Part shown: piece by piece, positions 55,667 to 64,000 of the stretch
How positions within the stretch are numbered: position 1 is the first letter of the stretch
Layout of the letters: each line of letters begins with the position of its first letter
Assembly (NCBI RefSeq): GCF_010093445.1
Contig: NZ_PDWW01000018.1
Coordinates: 27,812-91,811 of the forward strand
Length of the DNA: 64,000 bases
Reading direction: 5' to 3'
DNA from: Pseudoxanthomonas japonensis
Lineage (GTDB): Bacteria > Pseudomonadota > Gammaproteobacteria > Xanthomonadales > Xanthomonadaceae
The notes under the pieces: generated by a model
Database searches by the model: none
What the model saw: the letters and a program-made list of their open reading frames with translations, nothing else
What the model was told of the DNA's origin: nothing
Position numbers and translations under genes: made by a program

Positions 55667-57241
55667 ATGTCCATAGATCCACTGCTGGCCTGGCGGGACG
55701 CCGAACACTTGCTTTCGTCCGGCCAGCCGGGTAGGGCGCGTGAGCACTATCTGGAACTTGTCGAGATCGACGGCTGGCAGTTGCCGGCCGCGTTGCGGCT
55801 TTCTACGCTATCCGCGCGGTCGGGGCGCTTGCGTGAGGCTGTCGCGTTCGCACTCCGAGCCGCGGCATCAGCCAAACGAGAGGAGGATGTCGCGCTTCTG
55901 GAGGCGTTGACCAGGCAGCTGTTCGATCTCGGTGAGATCGAGGCGGGTCTCGCATGCCTCCGCGCCCACGCGCTGGAGGCGACCTCTGACCCGGACGTGC
56001 TGCGCAGCTTGGGTCAGATGTTGTTGTCGCAATCGCTCCCTTTGCTGGCCCAGAGATTTCTCGATCGGGCCCAACGCGTCAGTGACGGGGGCGCGCCCGC
56101 AGACTATCTGGCCGGATTGGCTGCGTTCTACAAGGGTGAGGAAGCCGCAGCCGAGCTGGCATGGGAGGCGGCCCTGCGGCGCAACGCGCTCATGCCTGCC
56201 GTCCACCGCCTGCTGTCGAAATTGAAGCGCCAAACGCCGGCACTCAACCATGTCGATCGACTGCGTGCGGCGATCGCACGCCTGCCCGATACGCACCCCG
56301 AGGCAGCCTGGCTGCACTACGCGCTGTTCAAGGAACTCGACGACTTGGGCGAGGTTGAAAGCGCCTGGCAGGCGCTGTCGCATGGCATGCGGGTCCGGCG
56401 CCGTCAGGTGGTCCACGACATGGATGCCGAAGCCCGCCTGTTTGAACGGCTCGCGCGGTCACCGCCGTCGGCGTTGTCCGGTGGGCCGCCCACCCTCGAC
56501 GCGCCCACGCCGGTCTTCATCGTCGGCATGCCGCGCTCGGGAACGACGCTGCTGGAGCAGGTGCTCGCGCGCCATCCGCAGGTCCAGGACGCCGGCGAAC
56601 TGCGTGACCTGCTCTGCCAGTTGCGCTGGGTCTGCGATCGGATCGGTGGACCACATCTGGATGAGGCGCTGTGCGCCGCCGCCGAGGTCGCCGACATGGC
56701 GCTGCTGGGCCGGCGCTACCTGGAGAAAACCGCTTGGCGCGCGGAGGGGCGCGCGTTCTTCACCGACAAGATGCCGACGAACTTCCTGCTGGTGGACCAC
56801 ATCGCCCGTGCGTTGCCGCAGGCGCGCATCCTGCACATGGTGCGCGACCCGATGGAGGTCTGCTTCTCCAACCTGAAGGAACTCTTCGTCGACGCCTATC
56901 CGCATACCTACGATCAGCAGGAGATGGCGGCGCACTTCATCCGCTACCGCCGCCTGATGCAGCACTGGCATGCCCGGCACCCCGGCCGGATCCTCGACAT
57001 CGCCTACGAAGACCTGGTGCGTGCTCCCGAACAGACCGCTCATCGCGTGCTCGATTTCTGCGGCCTCGCCTGGACACCGGACGTGCTCGCCAGCGCGCCG
57101 CGTGCGTCCGCGGTCGCGGTCGCGACCGCCAGTGCCGCGCAGGTCCGCGAACCCATCCATACGCGTTACATGGGGCAGTGGCGGCGGTACGCGCATCATC
57201 TGCAGCCCTTGCAGGCCGCGTTGGCCGATGCCGGCGTCTGA
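55667..57241 (+). CDS. TPR-sulfotransferase
   Basis: A 524-residue protein. The first ~270 residues are TPR-like helical repeats; the C-terminal half is a sulfotransferase. The 5'-PSB loop PRSGTTLLEQ (P289-T294) binds the 5' phosphosulfate and RDPMEVCFSNLKELF is the 3'-phosphate site. DKMPTNFLLV is also typical. It would transfer sulfate from PAPS to a small molecule, peptide or glycan; the acceptor is unknown. TPR-sulfotransferase fusions are common in proteobacteria. ATG 55667, monocistronic by spacing. Confidence 0.9.
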   Translation: MSIDPLLAWRDAEHLLSSGQPGRAREHYLELVEIDGWQLPAALRLSTLSARSGRLREAVAFALRAAASAKREEDVALLEALTRQLFDLGEIEAGLACLRAHALEATSDPDVLRSLGQMLLSQSLPLLAQRFLDRAQRVSDGGAPADYLAGLAAFYKGEEAAAELAWEAALRRNALMPAVHRLLSKLKRQTPALNHVDRLRAAIARLPDTHPEAAWLHYALFKELDDLGEVESAWQALSHGMRVRRRQVVHDMDAEARLFERLARSPPSALSGGPPTLDAPTPVFIVGMPRSGTTLLEQVLARHPQVQDAGELRDLLCQLRWVCDRIGGPHLDEALCAAAEVADMALLGRRYLEKTAWRAEGRAFFTDKMPTNFLLVDHIARALPQARILHMVRDPMEVCFSNLKELFVDAYPHTYDQQEMAAHFIRYRRLMQHWHARHPGRILDIAYEDLVRAPEQTAHRVLDFCGLAWTPDVLASAPRASAVAVATASAAQVREPIHTRYMGQWRRYAHHLQPLQAALADAGV

Positions 57242-57246
57242 CCCGG

Positions 57247-57268
57247 CTGGATACGGCGCCGTATCCAG
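57247..57268. repeat. Perfect 22-bp palindrome upstream of the fused mutase
   Basis: CTGGATACGGC and GCCGTATCCAG meet with no spacer, six bases after the sulfotransferase stop and 92 bases before the mutase start. No T-run follows, so it is not a classical terminator. It may be an operator or a transcript hairpin. Confidence 0.6.
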
Positions 57269-57360
57269 CGTCCGCGGTGGTCCACTGGTGTGCAATTGGT
57301 GAGGTCGTGACACGCGAGCGGCTACAACCCCGCGTCTGTCCGCACTGCCAGTGAGTCCGC

Positions 57361-60300
57361 GTGAGCACACCCGCCAGCCAGTTTCCCGCCGCACAGGCCG
57401 ACGCCACGCCGCTGCGCTTCGTCACCGCCGCCAGCCTGTTCGATGGGCACGACGCGGCCATCAACATCATGCGCCGCCTGATCCAGAGCGAGGGCGCCGA
57501 AGTCATCCACCTGGGCCACAACCGCAGCGTCGAGGACGTCGTCCGCGCCGCGTTGCAGGAAGACGCCGACGGCATCGCGCTGTCCAGCTACCAGGGCGGC
57601 CACGTCGAGTACTTCAAGTACATGGTCGACATGCTGAAGGAGCGCGGCGCCGGCCATGTGCGCGTGTTCGGCGGCGGTGGCGGCACCATCACCCCGGAAG
57701 AGATCGCCGAGCTGCAGGCCTACGGCGTGGAGCGCATCTACCACCCCAACGACGGCATGAAGATGGGCCTGGTGGAAATGATCCAGGACGTGGTGGCGCG
57801 TGCGCAGCACGCGCGGGAATCGGGAATGGGGAACGGGGAATCGCCGCATGCCGCCAGGCCCGATCTCCATGACGAGTCCGCCATCGGCCGCATGATGTCC
57901 GCCATCGAGGATGGCGTTTTCAATGAGCAGGAACTGGCCAGGTTGCGCAAGCAATGGGCCGCCGCCGGCTCCGATTCTCCATTCCCCACTCCCCATTCCC
58001 GCGCGGGTGGAACGCCCGTCATCGGCATCACCGGCACCGGCGGCGCCGGCAAGTCGTCGGTCACCGACGAACTGATGAACCGCTTCCTGTCGTGCTTCCC
58101 GCAGATGCACATCGCGGTGATCTCGGTCGATCCCACCCGCCGCCGCACCGGTGGCGCGCTGCTCGGCGACCGCATCCGCATGAACGCGCTGCGCAGCGAG
58201 CGCATCTACATGCGTTCGATGGCCACGCGCCGCCAGCACGTGGCGACCAACGCGGTGCTGAAGGACTGCATCGCGTTCCTGAAGTCGCTCGGCTTCGACC
58301 TGGTGATCGTCGAGACCGCCGGCATCGGCCAGAGCGATTCGGAGATCGTCGACCTGGTCGACTTCCCCATGTACGTGATGACCAGCGACTACGGCGCGGC
58401 CAGCCAGCTGGAGAAGATCGACATGATCGACTTCGCCGAGCTGATCGTGCTGAACAAGTACGACAAGCGCGGCGCCGAGGACGCCCTGCGCGACGTGCGC
58501 AAGCAGTGGAAGCGCAACCGCGTGGCGTTCCAGACGCCGGACGCCGAGGTGCCGGTCTATCCCACCATCGCCAGCCAGTTCAACGACCCCGGCGTCAGCT
58601 GGATGTTCGCCAACCTGTGCCGCCTGCTGCGCGAGAAGCTGCAGCTGCCGGCGGAGAAGTGGACGCCCGCGCTCGATACCGAGCTGAAGGAGCCGCGCGC
58701 CACCGTGCTGATTCCCGGCAGTCGCGTGCGCTACCTGGCCGAGATCGCCGAGCAGGGCCGCGGCATCAACCGCCGCATCGAGACGGAAGCCGCGACCGCC
58801 AGCCGAGCGCAGCATTACTGGAATGCGCTGAAGGATCTTGAGGATCCTGCGCTGCCGAAGGCGTTGGAGTTGTATGCCTCCGACAGCCTCCTTCCCCTGC
58901 TTGCGGGGGAAGGTGCCCGAAGGGCGGATGGGGGCGCGCGCGATGACGCAGGCCCCCATCCCAACCTTCCCCCGCAGGCGGGGGAAGGGGCAGGGCAGGT
59001 GGACCGCTCGTTGCTGACGCTGCGCCAGCGCTACAACGACGCCCTCCAGTCGCTGTCCTCCGAGGCGCTGAAGCTGCTGCGCGAGTGGCCGGCGCGGCAC
59101 AAGGCGGTGACCGACCCTGTCAACGAATACCAGGTGCGCGGCAAGACCATCCGCATCGAGAACTACCGCGAGTCGCTCAGCCACCAGCAGATCCCGAAGA
59201 TCGCGCCGCCGCCGTACCAGGGCTGGGGCGAGCTGCTGACGTTCCTGCAGAAAGAGAATCTCCCCGGCAGCTATCCGTACACCGGCGGCGTGTATCCGTA
59301 CCGCCGCACCGGCGAGGACCCCATCCGCATGTTCGCGGGCGAGGGCCCGCCGGAGCGCACCAACCGCCGCTTCCATTACCTCAGCGTCGGCCAGTCGGCC
59401 GCACGCCTGTCCACCGCCTTCGACAGCGTCACCCTGTACGGCGAAGACCCGGCGCCGCGCCCGGACATCTACGGCAAGATCGGCAACTCCGGCGTCAACA
59501 TCCCCACGCTGGACGACATGAAGAAGCTGTACTCCGGCTTCGACCTGTGCGCGCCCACCACCTCGGTGTCGATGACCATCAACGGCCCGGCGCCGATGAT
59601 CCTGGCGATGTTCATGAACACCGCCATCGACCAGCAGGTGGAGAAGTACCTGCAGGCCGACGACGCGCGCTGGGCCGAGGCGAGCGCGAAGATCGATGCG
59701 TTCTTCGAAGGCCGCCCGCGCCCGCAGTACCACGGCGAGCTGCCGCCGACGAACACCGGCCTGGGCCTGGGCCTGCTCGGCATCACCGGCGACCAGCTGG
59801 TCGACGAGGAGACCTACGCGCGCATCAAGGCCGAGACGCTGGCCACCGTGCGCGGCACGGTGCAGGCCGACATCCTGAAGGAAGACCAGGCGCAGAACAC
59901 CTGCATCTTCAGCACGGAATTCGCCCTGCGCATGATGGGCGACATCCAGCAGTACTTCGTCGACCACGCGGTGCGTAATTTCTACTCGGTGAGCATCAGC
60001 GGCTACCACATCGCCGAGGCCGGGGCGAACCCGATCAGCCAGCTCGCTTTCACGCTGAGCAACGGCTTCACCATCGTCGAGTACTACCTGGCCCGCGGCA
60101 TGAAGATCGACGACTTCGCACCCAACCTGTCGTTCTTCTTCAGCAACGGCATGGACCCGGAGTACACCGTCATCGGCCGCGTCGCCCGCCGCATCTGGGC
60201 ACGCGCCATGCGCGAGCGCTACGGCGCCAACGAGCGCAGCCAGATGATGAAGTACCACATCCAGACCTCGGGCCGCTCGCTGCACGCGCAGGAGATCCAG

Positions 60301-61023
60301 TTCAACGACATCCGCACCACGCTGCAGGCGCTGTACGCGCTGTTCGACAACTGCAACAGCCTGCACACCAATGCCTACGACGAGGCGATCACCACGCCGA
60401 CGGAAGAGAGCGTGCGCCGCGCGGTCGCCATCCAGATGATCATCAACAAGGAGCTGGGACTGAACTTCAACGAGAACCCGTGGCAGGGCAGCTTCGTGGT
60501 CGACCAGCTCACCGACATCGTGGAAGAGGCGGTCTACAAGGAGTTCGAGGCGATCAGCGAGCGCGGCGGCGTGCTCGGCGCGATGGACACCATGTACCAG
60601 CGCGGCAAGATCCAGGAAGAGTCGCTGTACTACGAGCACAAGAAGCACGACGGCAGCCTGCCGCTGGTGGGCGTGAACACCTTCCTGCCGCGCGAGCACG
60701 GCGGCGAGATCGCCACCGAGATCGAGCTGATCCGTTCGACCGAAGAAGAGAAGGGCCAGCAGATCGCCAACGTCCGCGCCTGGCAGGCCAGCCGCAACGC
60801 GCTGGCACCGGAAGGCGAGACCGACCACAGCCACGCCTCCGCGCTGGAAGAACATGCCGAGCCCGACGTGCACGACGGCCACGGCCTGGCCTACCTGCAG
60901 CGCACGGCCCGCGAACGCCGCAACGTGTTCGCCGCGCTGGTGGAAGCGGTGAAGACGCACAGCCTGGGGCAGATCAGCCACGCGCTGTACGACGTGGGTG
61001 GCGAGTACCGGCGGAACATGTAA
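57361..61023 (+). CDS. icmF: Fused isobutyryl/acyl-CoA mutase (IcmF type) with repeat insertions
   Basis: A 1220-residue B12-dependent carbon-skeleton mutase fused to its own G-protein chaperone. It has a B12-binding domain (about 18-150) with the His motif FDGHDAAIN (H30). A MeaB/ArgK-like GTPase follows with the P-loop [12 protein letters not shown] (222-233) and [11 protein letters not shown]. From ~580 to the end is the mutase barrel ([24 protein letters not shown] [10 protein letters not shown]). It interconverts isobutyryl- and butyryl-CoA or similar acyl-CoAs. Known IcmF proteins are ~1090 residues; part of the excess is two REP-type in-frame insertions, at about residues 151-215 and 511-543, both in linkers. 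GTG 57361 start. Confidence 0.93.
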   Translation: MSTPASQFPAAQADATPLRFVTAASLFDGHDAAINIMRRLIQSEGAEVIHLGHNRSVEDVVRAALQEDADGIALSSYQGGHVEYFKYMVDMLKERGAGHVRVFGGGGGTITPEEIAELQAYGVERIYHPNDGMKMGLVEMIQDVVARAQHARESGMGNGESPHAARPDLHDESAIGRMMSAIEDGVFNEQELARLRKQWAAAGSDSPFPTPHSRAGGTPVIGITGTGGAGKSSVTDELMNRFLSCFPQMHIAVISVDPTRRRTGGALLGDRIRMNALRSERIYMRSMATRRQHVATNAVLKDCIAFLKSLGFDLVIVETAGIGQSDSEIVDLVDFPMYVMTSDYGAASQLEKIDMIDFAELIVLNKYDKRGAEDALRDVRKQWKRNRVAFQTPDAEVPVYPTIASQFNDPGVSWMFANLCRLLREKLQLPAEKWTPALDTELKEPRATVLIPGSRVRYLAEIAEQGRGINRRIETEAATASRAQHYWNALKDLEDPALPKALELYASDSLLPLLAGEGARRADGGARDDAGPHPNLPPQAGEGAGQVDRSLLTLRQRYNDALQSLSSEALKLLREWPARHKAVTDPVNEYQVRGKTIRIENYRESLSHQQIPKIAPPPYQGWGELLTFLQKENLPGSYPYTGGVYPYRRTGEDPIRMFAGEGPPERTNRRFHYLSVGQSAARLSTAFDSVTLYGEDPAPRPDIYGKIGNSGVNIPTLDDMKKLYSGFDLCAPTTSVSMTINGPAPMILAMFMNTAIDQQVEKYLQADDARWAEASAKIDAFFEGRPRPQYHGELPPTNTGLGLGLLGITGDQLVDEETYARIKAETLATVRGTVQADILKEDQAQNTCIFSTEFALRMMGDIQQYFVDHAVRNFYSVSISGYHIAEAGANPISQLAFTLSNGFTIVEYYLARGMKIDDFAPNLSFFFSNGMDPEYTVIGRVARRIWARAMRERYGANERSQMMKYHIQTSGRSLHAQEIQFNDIRTTLQALYALFDNCNSLHTNAYDEAITTPTEESVRRAVAIQMIINKELGLNFNENPWQGSFVVDQLTDIVEEAVYKEFEAISERGGVLGAMDTMYQRGKIQEESLYYEHKKHDGSLPLVGVNTFLPREHGGEIATEIELIRSTEEEKGQQIANVRAWQASRNALAPEGETDHSHASALEEHAEPDVHDGHGLAYLQRTARERRNVFAALVEAVKTHSLGQISHALYDVGGEYRRNM
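57811..58004. repeat. 33-bp inverted repeats flanking 128 bp inside icmF
   Basis: Arms at 57811-57843 and 57972-58004 are inverted copies with 29 of 33 bases matching; the core unit is GGGAATGGGGAA. They flank 128 bp coding a helical segment ([15 protein letters not shown]). The structure is read in frame in the linker between the B12 and GTPase domains. Similar GGGAATGGGGAAT arrays are common dispersed repeats in xanthomonads. Confidence 0.8.
58891..58988. repeat. REP-like double palindrome inserted in frame in icmF
   Basis: CTTCCCC-TGCTTG-CGGGGGAAG (58891-58912) and CCTTCCCCC-GCAG-GCGGGGGAAGG (58965-58988) are two related palindromes; inner GGATGGGGGC and GCCCCCATCC pair as well, so the whole element folds as a long hairpin. 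It encodes [15 protein letters not shown] and [14 protein letters not shown]. It lies in the linker between GTPase and mutase domains. Confidence 0.85.
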
Positions 61024-61074
61024 TCGGACTGTCCATGACGTTGGCGACGGCCTGCAACCCGACGAGGAATCGCA

Positions 61075-61620
61075 ATGGCATCACCTGAGGTCATGGCGCT
61101 GGTCACGGACGCGCTTCGCGGGCAGCTGGTGTCCGCGTTGCCGTCGGGCGCACACGTCGTCCTTGGCGCGCCGTCTGCGGATGCGCCCGTGACGGTGGGC
61201 GTGTTCGTGCATCCCCTGCGGATTGCACTGTCGAGCGCCCGGCGCAACGCGCCGGATCGACGCGTGGACGACGTGGCCTTTCGTCATCCACTGGACCTGG
61301 ACGTGGATTACCTGATCGCCGGGCTGGGCGATGAGGCGCTGGCGGAACTGGCCTTGCTGGACGCGACGCTGCAATGGGCGGCCGAGCATCCTGTCCGCAC
61401 GCATGACAGGATGAGCGAGGGGCTGTCGCAGCCCGAGCGATGGGCCTCGCTCGCCTCGGGATCGTTGACGGTGCGCTGGCGGGTACTGGACCTGACGCTC
61501 GAGCAGGCGGCGTCGATCTGGACTGCGGCCGGCATGCGGCAACGGGCGGGCCTGTTTCTTCGCGCCGAGGTGCAGTGGCGGTCAGGGCAGGCGTCATCGG
61601 GGCCCATCATCGGGCTCTAG
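61075..61620 (+). CDS. DUF4255 (Pvc16-like) protein, orphan
   Basis: A 181-residue protein resembling DUF4255, the N-terminal domain of the cap protein of extracellular contractile injection systems. Supporting segments are VMALVTDALRGQLVSALP, VGVFVHPLRIALSSARRN, LDLDVDYLIAGLGDEALAEL and LTLEQAASIWTAAGMRQRAG. No sheath, tube, baseplate or ATPase genes lie nearby, so it is an orphan. GAGGA precedes the ATG. Role unknown. Confidence 0.72.
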   Translation: MASPEVMALVTDALRGQLVSALPSGAHVVLGAPSADAPVTVGVFVHPLRIALSSARRNAPDRRVDDVAFRHPLDLDVDYLIAGLGDEALAELALLDATLQWAAEHPVRTHDRMSEGLSQPERWASLASGSLTVRWRVLDLTLEQAASIWTAAGMRQRAGLFLRAEVQWRSGQASSGPIIGL

Positions 61621-61641
61621 TGCCCGGGATGGCCGCGTAGG

Positions 61642-61657
61642 GAGGGCTCAAGCCCTC
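61642..61657. repeat. Short REP-like hairpin (GAGGGCT arms)
   Basis: GAGGGCT and AGCCCTC flank CA, preceded by GTAG, 21 bases after the DUF4255 stop. It is a degenerate member of the GGCGGGCT family found at 62828-63554. Confidence 0.55.
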
Positions 61658-61767
61658 TCCACGGCATCGCACGCCTGCCGTTCGACGCCCACGCCGCGCC
61701 TGTTCGCCGCGGAGGTCGCCAGCTATGACGGATTGCGTCATATGTCGGTCGGCGTTATGGTGGTCCC

Positions 61768-62049
61768 GTGATCCGGAACTTCATCGACAAGGAAGCCGAC
61801 AAAGTCTGGAAAGGCACGCCTTCGCGGCGTCTGCCGGCCGACATGCAGGCTGTTGCGCGGCGCAAGCTGCGCATGCTCAACAATGCCGCCACGCTGGACG
61901 ATCTGCGTGTTCCGCCCGCGAACCGGCTGGAGGCACTGAAAGGCGACCGAAAAGGCCAGTACAGCATCCGGATCAACGATCAATGGCGTGTCTGCTTCCG
62001 CTGGAAGGACGGCGACGCCCATGACGTGGAAATCGTTGATTACCACTGA
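61768..62049 (+). CDS. higB: HigB/RelE-type mRNA interferase toxin
   Basis: A 93-residue RelE-superfamily toxin that would cut mRNA on the ribosome. Conserved parts are FIDKEADKVWKGTPSRRLP, RKLRMLNNAATLDDLRVPP, NRLEALKGDRKGQYSIRIND and QWRVCFRW. It starts at GTG 61768. As in other HigBA/GraTA loci the toxin gene comes first and the antitoxin follows within 25 bases. Confidence 0.92.
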   Translation: MIRNFIDKEADKVWKGTPSRRLPADMQAVARRKLRMLNNAATLDDLRVPPANRLEALKGDRKGQYSIRINDQWRVCFRWKDGDAHDVEIVDYH

Positions 62050-62071
62050 ACTCCATGAGAAGCGTTCGTTC

Positions 62072-62362
62072 ATGAAAACCCTGCCCAACATCCATCCCGG
62101 CGAAGTGCTGCTAGAGGAGTTCCTGCTTCCTCTGGGCGTCAGCCAGAACGCGTTGGCGCGCGCGGCCGGGGTGCCGCCGCGTCGCATCAACGAGATCGTG
62201 CTGGGCAAGCGCGGCGTCACGGCCGACACCGCGGTACGGCTGGCGGCGGCGCTGGGCACCAGCGAGCGCTTCTGGCTGGGTTTGCAGGCGGACTATGACC
62301 TTGAGGAAGCGCACCGCGTCCTGGGGGATGCAGTCGCCCGGATCGAACGGATCGCAGCTTAG
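62072..62362 (+). CDS. higA: HigA-type antitoxin, XRE family
   Basis: A 96-residue helix-turn-helix protein with MKTLPNIHPGEVLLEEFL at the start and the HTH SQNALARAAGVPPRRINEIV, then GTSERFWLGLQADYDLEEA. It neutralises HigB and represses the operon. I use ATG 62072; the frame is open upstream within higB. Its TAG overlaps the GTG of the next gene by one base. Confidence 0.93.
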   Translation: MKTLPNIHPGEVLLEEFLLPLGVSQNALARAAGVPPRRINEIVLGKRGVTADTAVRLAAALGTSERFWLGLQADYDLEEAHRVLGDAVARIERIAA

Positions 62363-62769
62363 TGGCGCTGCCGGCCTTGTTCCGACGACGCGCCTGTGCA
62401 GGACCGGCGACTGCCGTGCGCCATGTCGTGATGGTGCTGCTCGTTTTGCTCACCACGTCGGCCTACGCCCAGCCCGTGTCCGAAGACGCCGACCTGCACC
62501 GCGCCTATTCGCAGGCGGTGCGGCAGGCCATCCGCACGCACTGGACGCCGCCGGACGCCGGCGTCACCGGCGCCTGCCCGGTATTGGTGCGCCAGTTGCC
62601 GGGCGGCGAGGTGCTGCACGTGGAGGCGCATCACGGCTGCGCCTTCGACGAGGCGGGTCGGCGATCGGTGGAAGACGCGGTGTGGGCGGCCAGTCCGTTG
62701 CCGTACCACGGCTACGAGCGCGTCTTCGCGCGCGAGATGCGGGTCACCGTGCGCGCCGACGGCGAGTGA
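62362..62769 (+). CDS. Exported TolA/TonB C-terminal-like domain protein
   Basis: A 135-residue protein with a signal peptide (VVMVLLVLLTTSAYA) and a C-terminal TolA/TonB-like fold: YSQAVRQAIRTHWTPP, then CPVLVRQLPGGEVLHVEA, then CAFDEAGRRSVEDAVWAASP. Two Cys could form a disulfide. GTG 62362 overlaps the higA stop; ATG 62431 is an alternative start that places the signal peptide at the N-terminus. Short proteins of this kind occur beside toxin-antitoxin or transport genes; function unknown. Confidence 0.72.
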   Translation: MALPALFRRRACAGPATAVRHVVMVLLVLLTTSAYAQPVSEDADLHRAYSQAVRQAIRTHWTPPDAGVTGACPVLVRQLPGGEVLHVEAHHGCAFDEAGRRSVEDAVWAASPLPYHGYERVFAREMRVTVRADGE

Positions 62770-62827
62770 GTGGCGCGGTGGCTTTCCCTCTCCCCGCAAT
62801 CGCAGGGAGAGGGAGCAGCGCATTCGC

Positions 62828-63554
62828 GTAGGGCGGGCTCAAGCCCGCCGTCTTGATCTGCGATGGCGGGCTTGAGCCCGCCCTACGGCAATCGATGCCT
62901 TCCACCGTCATCCCCGCGCAGGCGGGGATCCAGTGCCTTCAACGCATCGAAGCAACGTCACTGGGCCCCCGCCTGCGCGGGGGTGACGAGTCATGCAGGA
63001 GGCATGGGCGTTTCCCTCTCCCTGCGAAGCGGGGAGAGGGTGCCAACGGCGGGTGAGGGGCGAACGGAGTGGCGGAGATGTCGGCGCCCGGGTCGTTACC
63101 GCGCCCGGCCCCTCATCCGCGCCCGTATCGCGTACGGGGCTGGCTCTCCGTACACCTTCTTTCTGCAGTGCGAGGAGAAGGAGAAAGTGCATTCACGTAG
63201 GGCGGGCTCAAGCCCGCCGTCTTGATCTGCGATGGCGGGCTTGAGCCCGCCCTACGGCAAGCCGCGTCCTCCATCGTCATCCCCGCGCAGGCGGGGATCC
63301 AGCGCCTTCAACGCAACGAAGCAACGTCACTGGGCCCCCGCCTGCGCGGGGGTGACGAATCATTCAAGAGGCATGGGCGTTTCCCTCTCCCTGCAAAGCG
63401 GGGAGAGGGTGCCAACGGCGGGTGAGGGGCGAACGGAGTGGGAACACGTCGGCGCCCGGTTCGTTACCGCGCCCGGCCCTCATCCGTTGCTTCACGTAGG
63501 GCGGGCTCAAGCCCGCCGTCCAGATGCGCGATGGCGGGCTTGAGCCCGCCCTAC
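62828..63554. repeat. Cluster of REP-like repeats, two long units and a third partial
   Basis: The 800-bp gap 62770-63571 has no credible gene. It holds a unit starting at 62828, repeated at 63197 (369 bp on) and begun again at 63496 (299 bp on). Each full unit has: a pair of GGCGGGCT/AGCCCGCC hairpins; an inverted repeat with CATCCCCGCGCAGGCGGGG (62907-62927 with 62966-62987; 63276-63296 with 63335-63356); and a CCCTCTCCCTGC/GCGGGGAGAGGG hairpin. The third unit keeps only the first hairpin pair. Short open frames inside are repeat-encoded. Confidence 0.85.
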
Positions 63555-63571
63555 GACATCGCGGGTGCCGC

Positions 63572-64000
63572 CTACCTGTACGCCCCCGGCCCGCGCCAGA
63601 TCAGTTCGCCGCGGCGGTAGATGCGCATCACGTCCACCACGTCGCGGGCGTCGCCGATGGTGTCGAGTTGGGGGTCGCCGGGTTGCACCAGGCGGCAGCC
63701 GCCGGAGCCGCGGGTGGCGACGATCTCAAGGGCGCAGACCATCAGGTCGCGGCGGCCGGGCAGGGGGAAGGAGATTTCCTTCATGCCCTGGAGCTGCCAT
63801 TCGGCGATCTTCCGTTCGTTGCGCACGTCGTAGTAGATCTGGTGGCCGTCCACTTCCATGCTGGGGCCGGCGTTGTTGTCCTGGCCGCGTCCCTGGCTGC
63901 GGCCGGTGCCGACGGTGGCGCCCATGTTCTCGGGGGCGGTGTCCTGGGGCAGCATGCCGGGCGGTTGGCCCCAGCGGCTGTTGCGGCGCCAGGCGGGGGT
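63572..64000 (-). CDS. Hypothetical protein, 5' end beyond the window (partial)
   Basis: An open frame of at least 142 residues runs off the right edge on the minus strand and ends at 63572. Visible parts include a Gly/Gln-rich segment, MEVDGHQIYYDVRNERKIAE, and a C-terminus RIYRRGELIWRGPGAYR. A Met at 63955 is in frame but the frame continues past it, so the true start is probably outside the window. No family is recognised. Confidence 0.6.
   Translation of the reverse strand, partial: TPAWRRNSRWGQPPGMLPQDTAPENMGATVGTGRSQGRGQDNNAGPSMEVDGHQIYYDVRNERKIAEWQLQGMKEISFPLPGRRDLMVCALEIVATRGSGGCRLVQPGDPQLDTIGDARDVVDVMRIYRRGELIWRGPGAYR

Noticed and set aside
57322..60981. A 3.6-kb open frame antisense to icmF
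   Set aside because: Shadow of the GC-rich mutase gene; its translation is His/Arg/Val-rich without recognisable domains.
62907..63356. Possible CRISPR array because of similar repeats
   Set aside because: Only two long units with a 369-bp period, each an inverted repeat, without regular spacers or cas genes.
62853..63425. Two nearly identical 67-codon open frames in the repeat cluster
   Set aside because: They are made wholly of REP-like hairpins and are duplicated with them. No ribosome site; not genes.
1..64000. tRNA, rRNA, prophage or transposase genes
   Set aside because: No cloverleaf-like segments, rRNA signatures, integrase or transposase motifs were found on either strand.

Overview
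This window is a 64-kb stretch of a high-GC gammaproteobacterial chromosome. Gene content and repeats point to the Xanthomonadaceae, with Pseudoxanthomonas or a close relative most likely. The clues are a TrpR-family regulator heading the histidine operon, an mtnB-mtnD-mtnC methionine salvage cluster, a Tat-exported HiPIP, a short FeoB with a Cys-tailed partner, and many REP-like palindromes. No rRNA, tRNA, prophage, transposase or CRISPR array was found. The content is mostly core metabolism with small accessory genes. All assignments come from reading translated sequence and motifs; no database search was run.

Layout. Positions 1-4000 hold the end of an unidentified gene, an unusually long histidine/aromatic ammonia-lyase homologue and a membrane diguanylate cyclase. 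Positions 4074-11625 hold a complete, tightly overlapping histidine operon (hisR-G-D-C-B-H-A-F-IE) behind a promoter that overlaps a TrpR-type operator. Positions 11.8-14.9 kb carry a secreted phosphoesterase, a YdeI-like protein and a JmjC/cupin protein, ending in a terminator. Positions 15.1-18.5 kb carry methionine salvage genes, a DMT exporter and the HiPIP. Positions 18.5-27.3 kb hold two tandem amino-acid permeases, a Nudix hydrolase, serA divergent from a probable D-2-hydroxyglutarate dehydrogenase, and a DUF2388/DUF4105 secreted pair. Positions 27.3-36.2 kb are minus-strand: EF-P-like YeiP, an SDR, and a compact operon for the lower leucine pathway (enoyl-CoA hydratase, VOC protein, mccA, lipoprotein, mvaB, PAS-GGDEF-EAL). 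A Fur-type site and feoAB plus a small membrane protein follow.

Positions 38.6-42.7 kb hold a minus-strand operon of bactofilin, zinc-ribbon protein, HscC-like Hsp70 and a membrane J-domain protein. Positions 42.8-47.6 kb carry an SDR, mccB, two alanine-rich lipoproteins and a thiolase. Next come a DUF2189 membrane protein, a lipobox-bearing subtilisin autotransporter, isovaleryl-CoA dehydrogenase, a leucine-type dehydrogenase, a TetR regulator with an alpha/beta hydrolase, a TPR-sulfotransferase, and a fused acyl-CoA mutase (IcmF type). The right end has an orphan DUF4255 gene, a HigBA toxin-antitoxin pair, a TolA/TonB-like protein, about 800 bp of dense repeats, and a gene cut by the window edge.

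Two themes join the parts. First, leucine breakdown is nearly complete here (amino-acid dehydrogenase, isovaleryl-CoA dehydrogenase, both MCC subunits, hydratase, HMG-CoA lyase, thiolase) but split into three or four transcription units. IcmF, and possibly the SDR at 27933, fit other branched-chain acyl-CoA steps. Second, REP-like palindromes are abundant and have entered coding sequence: one supplies the C-terminus of HisC and others lie in frame inside linkers of the fused mutase.
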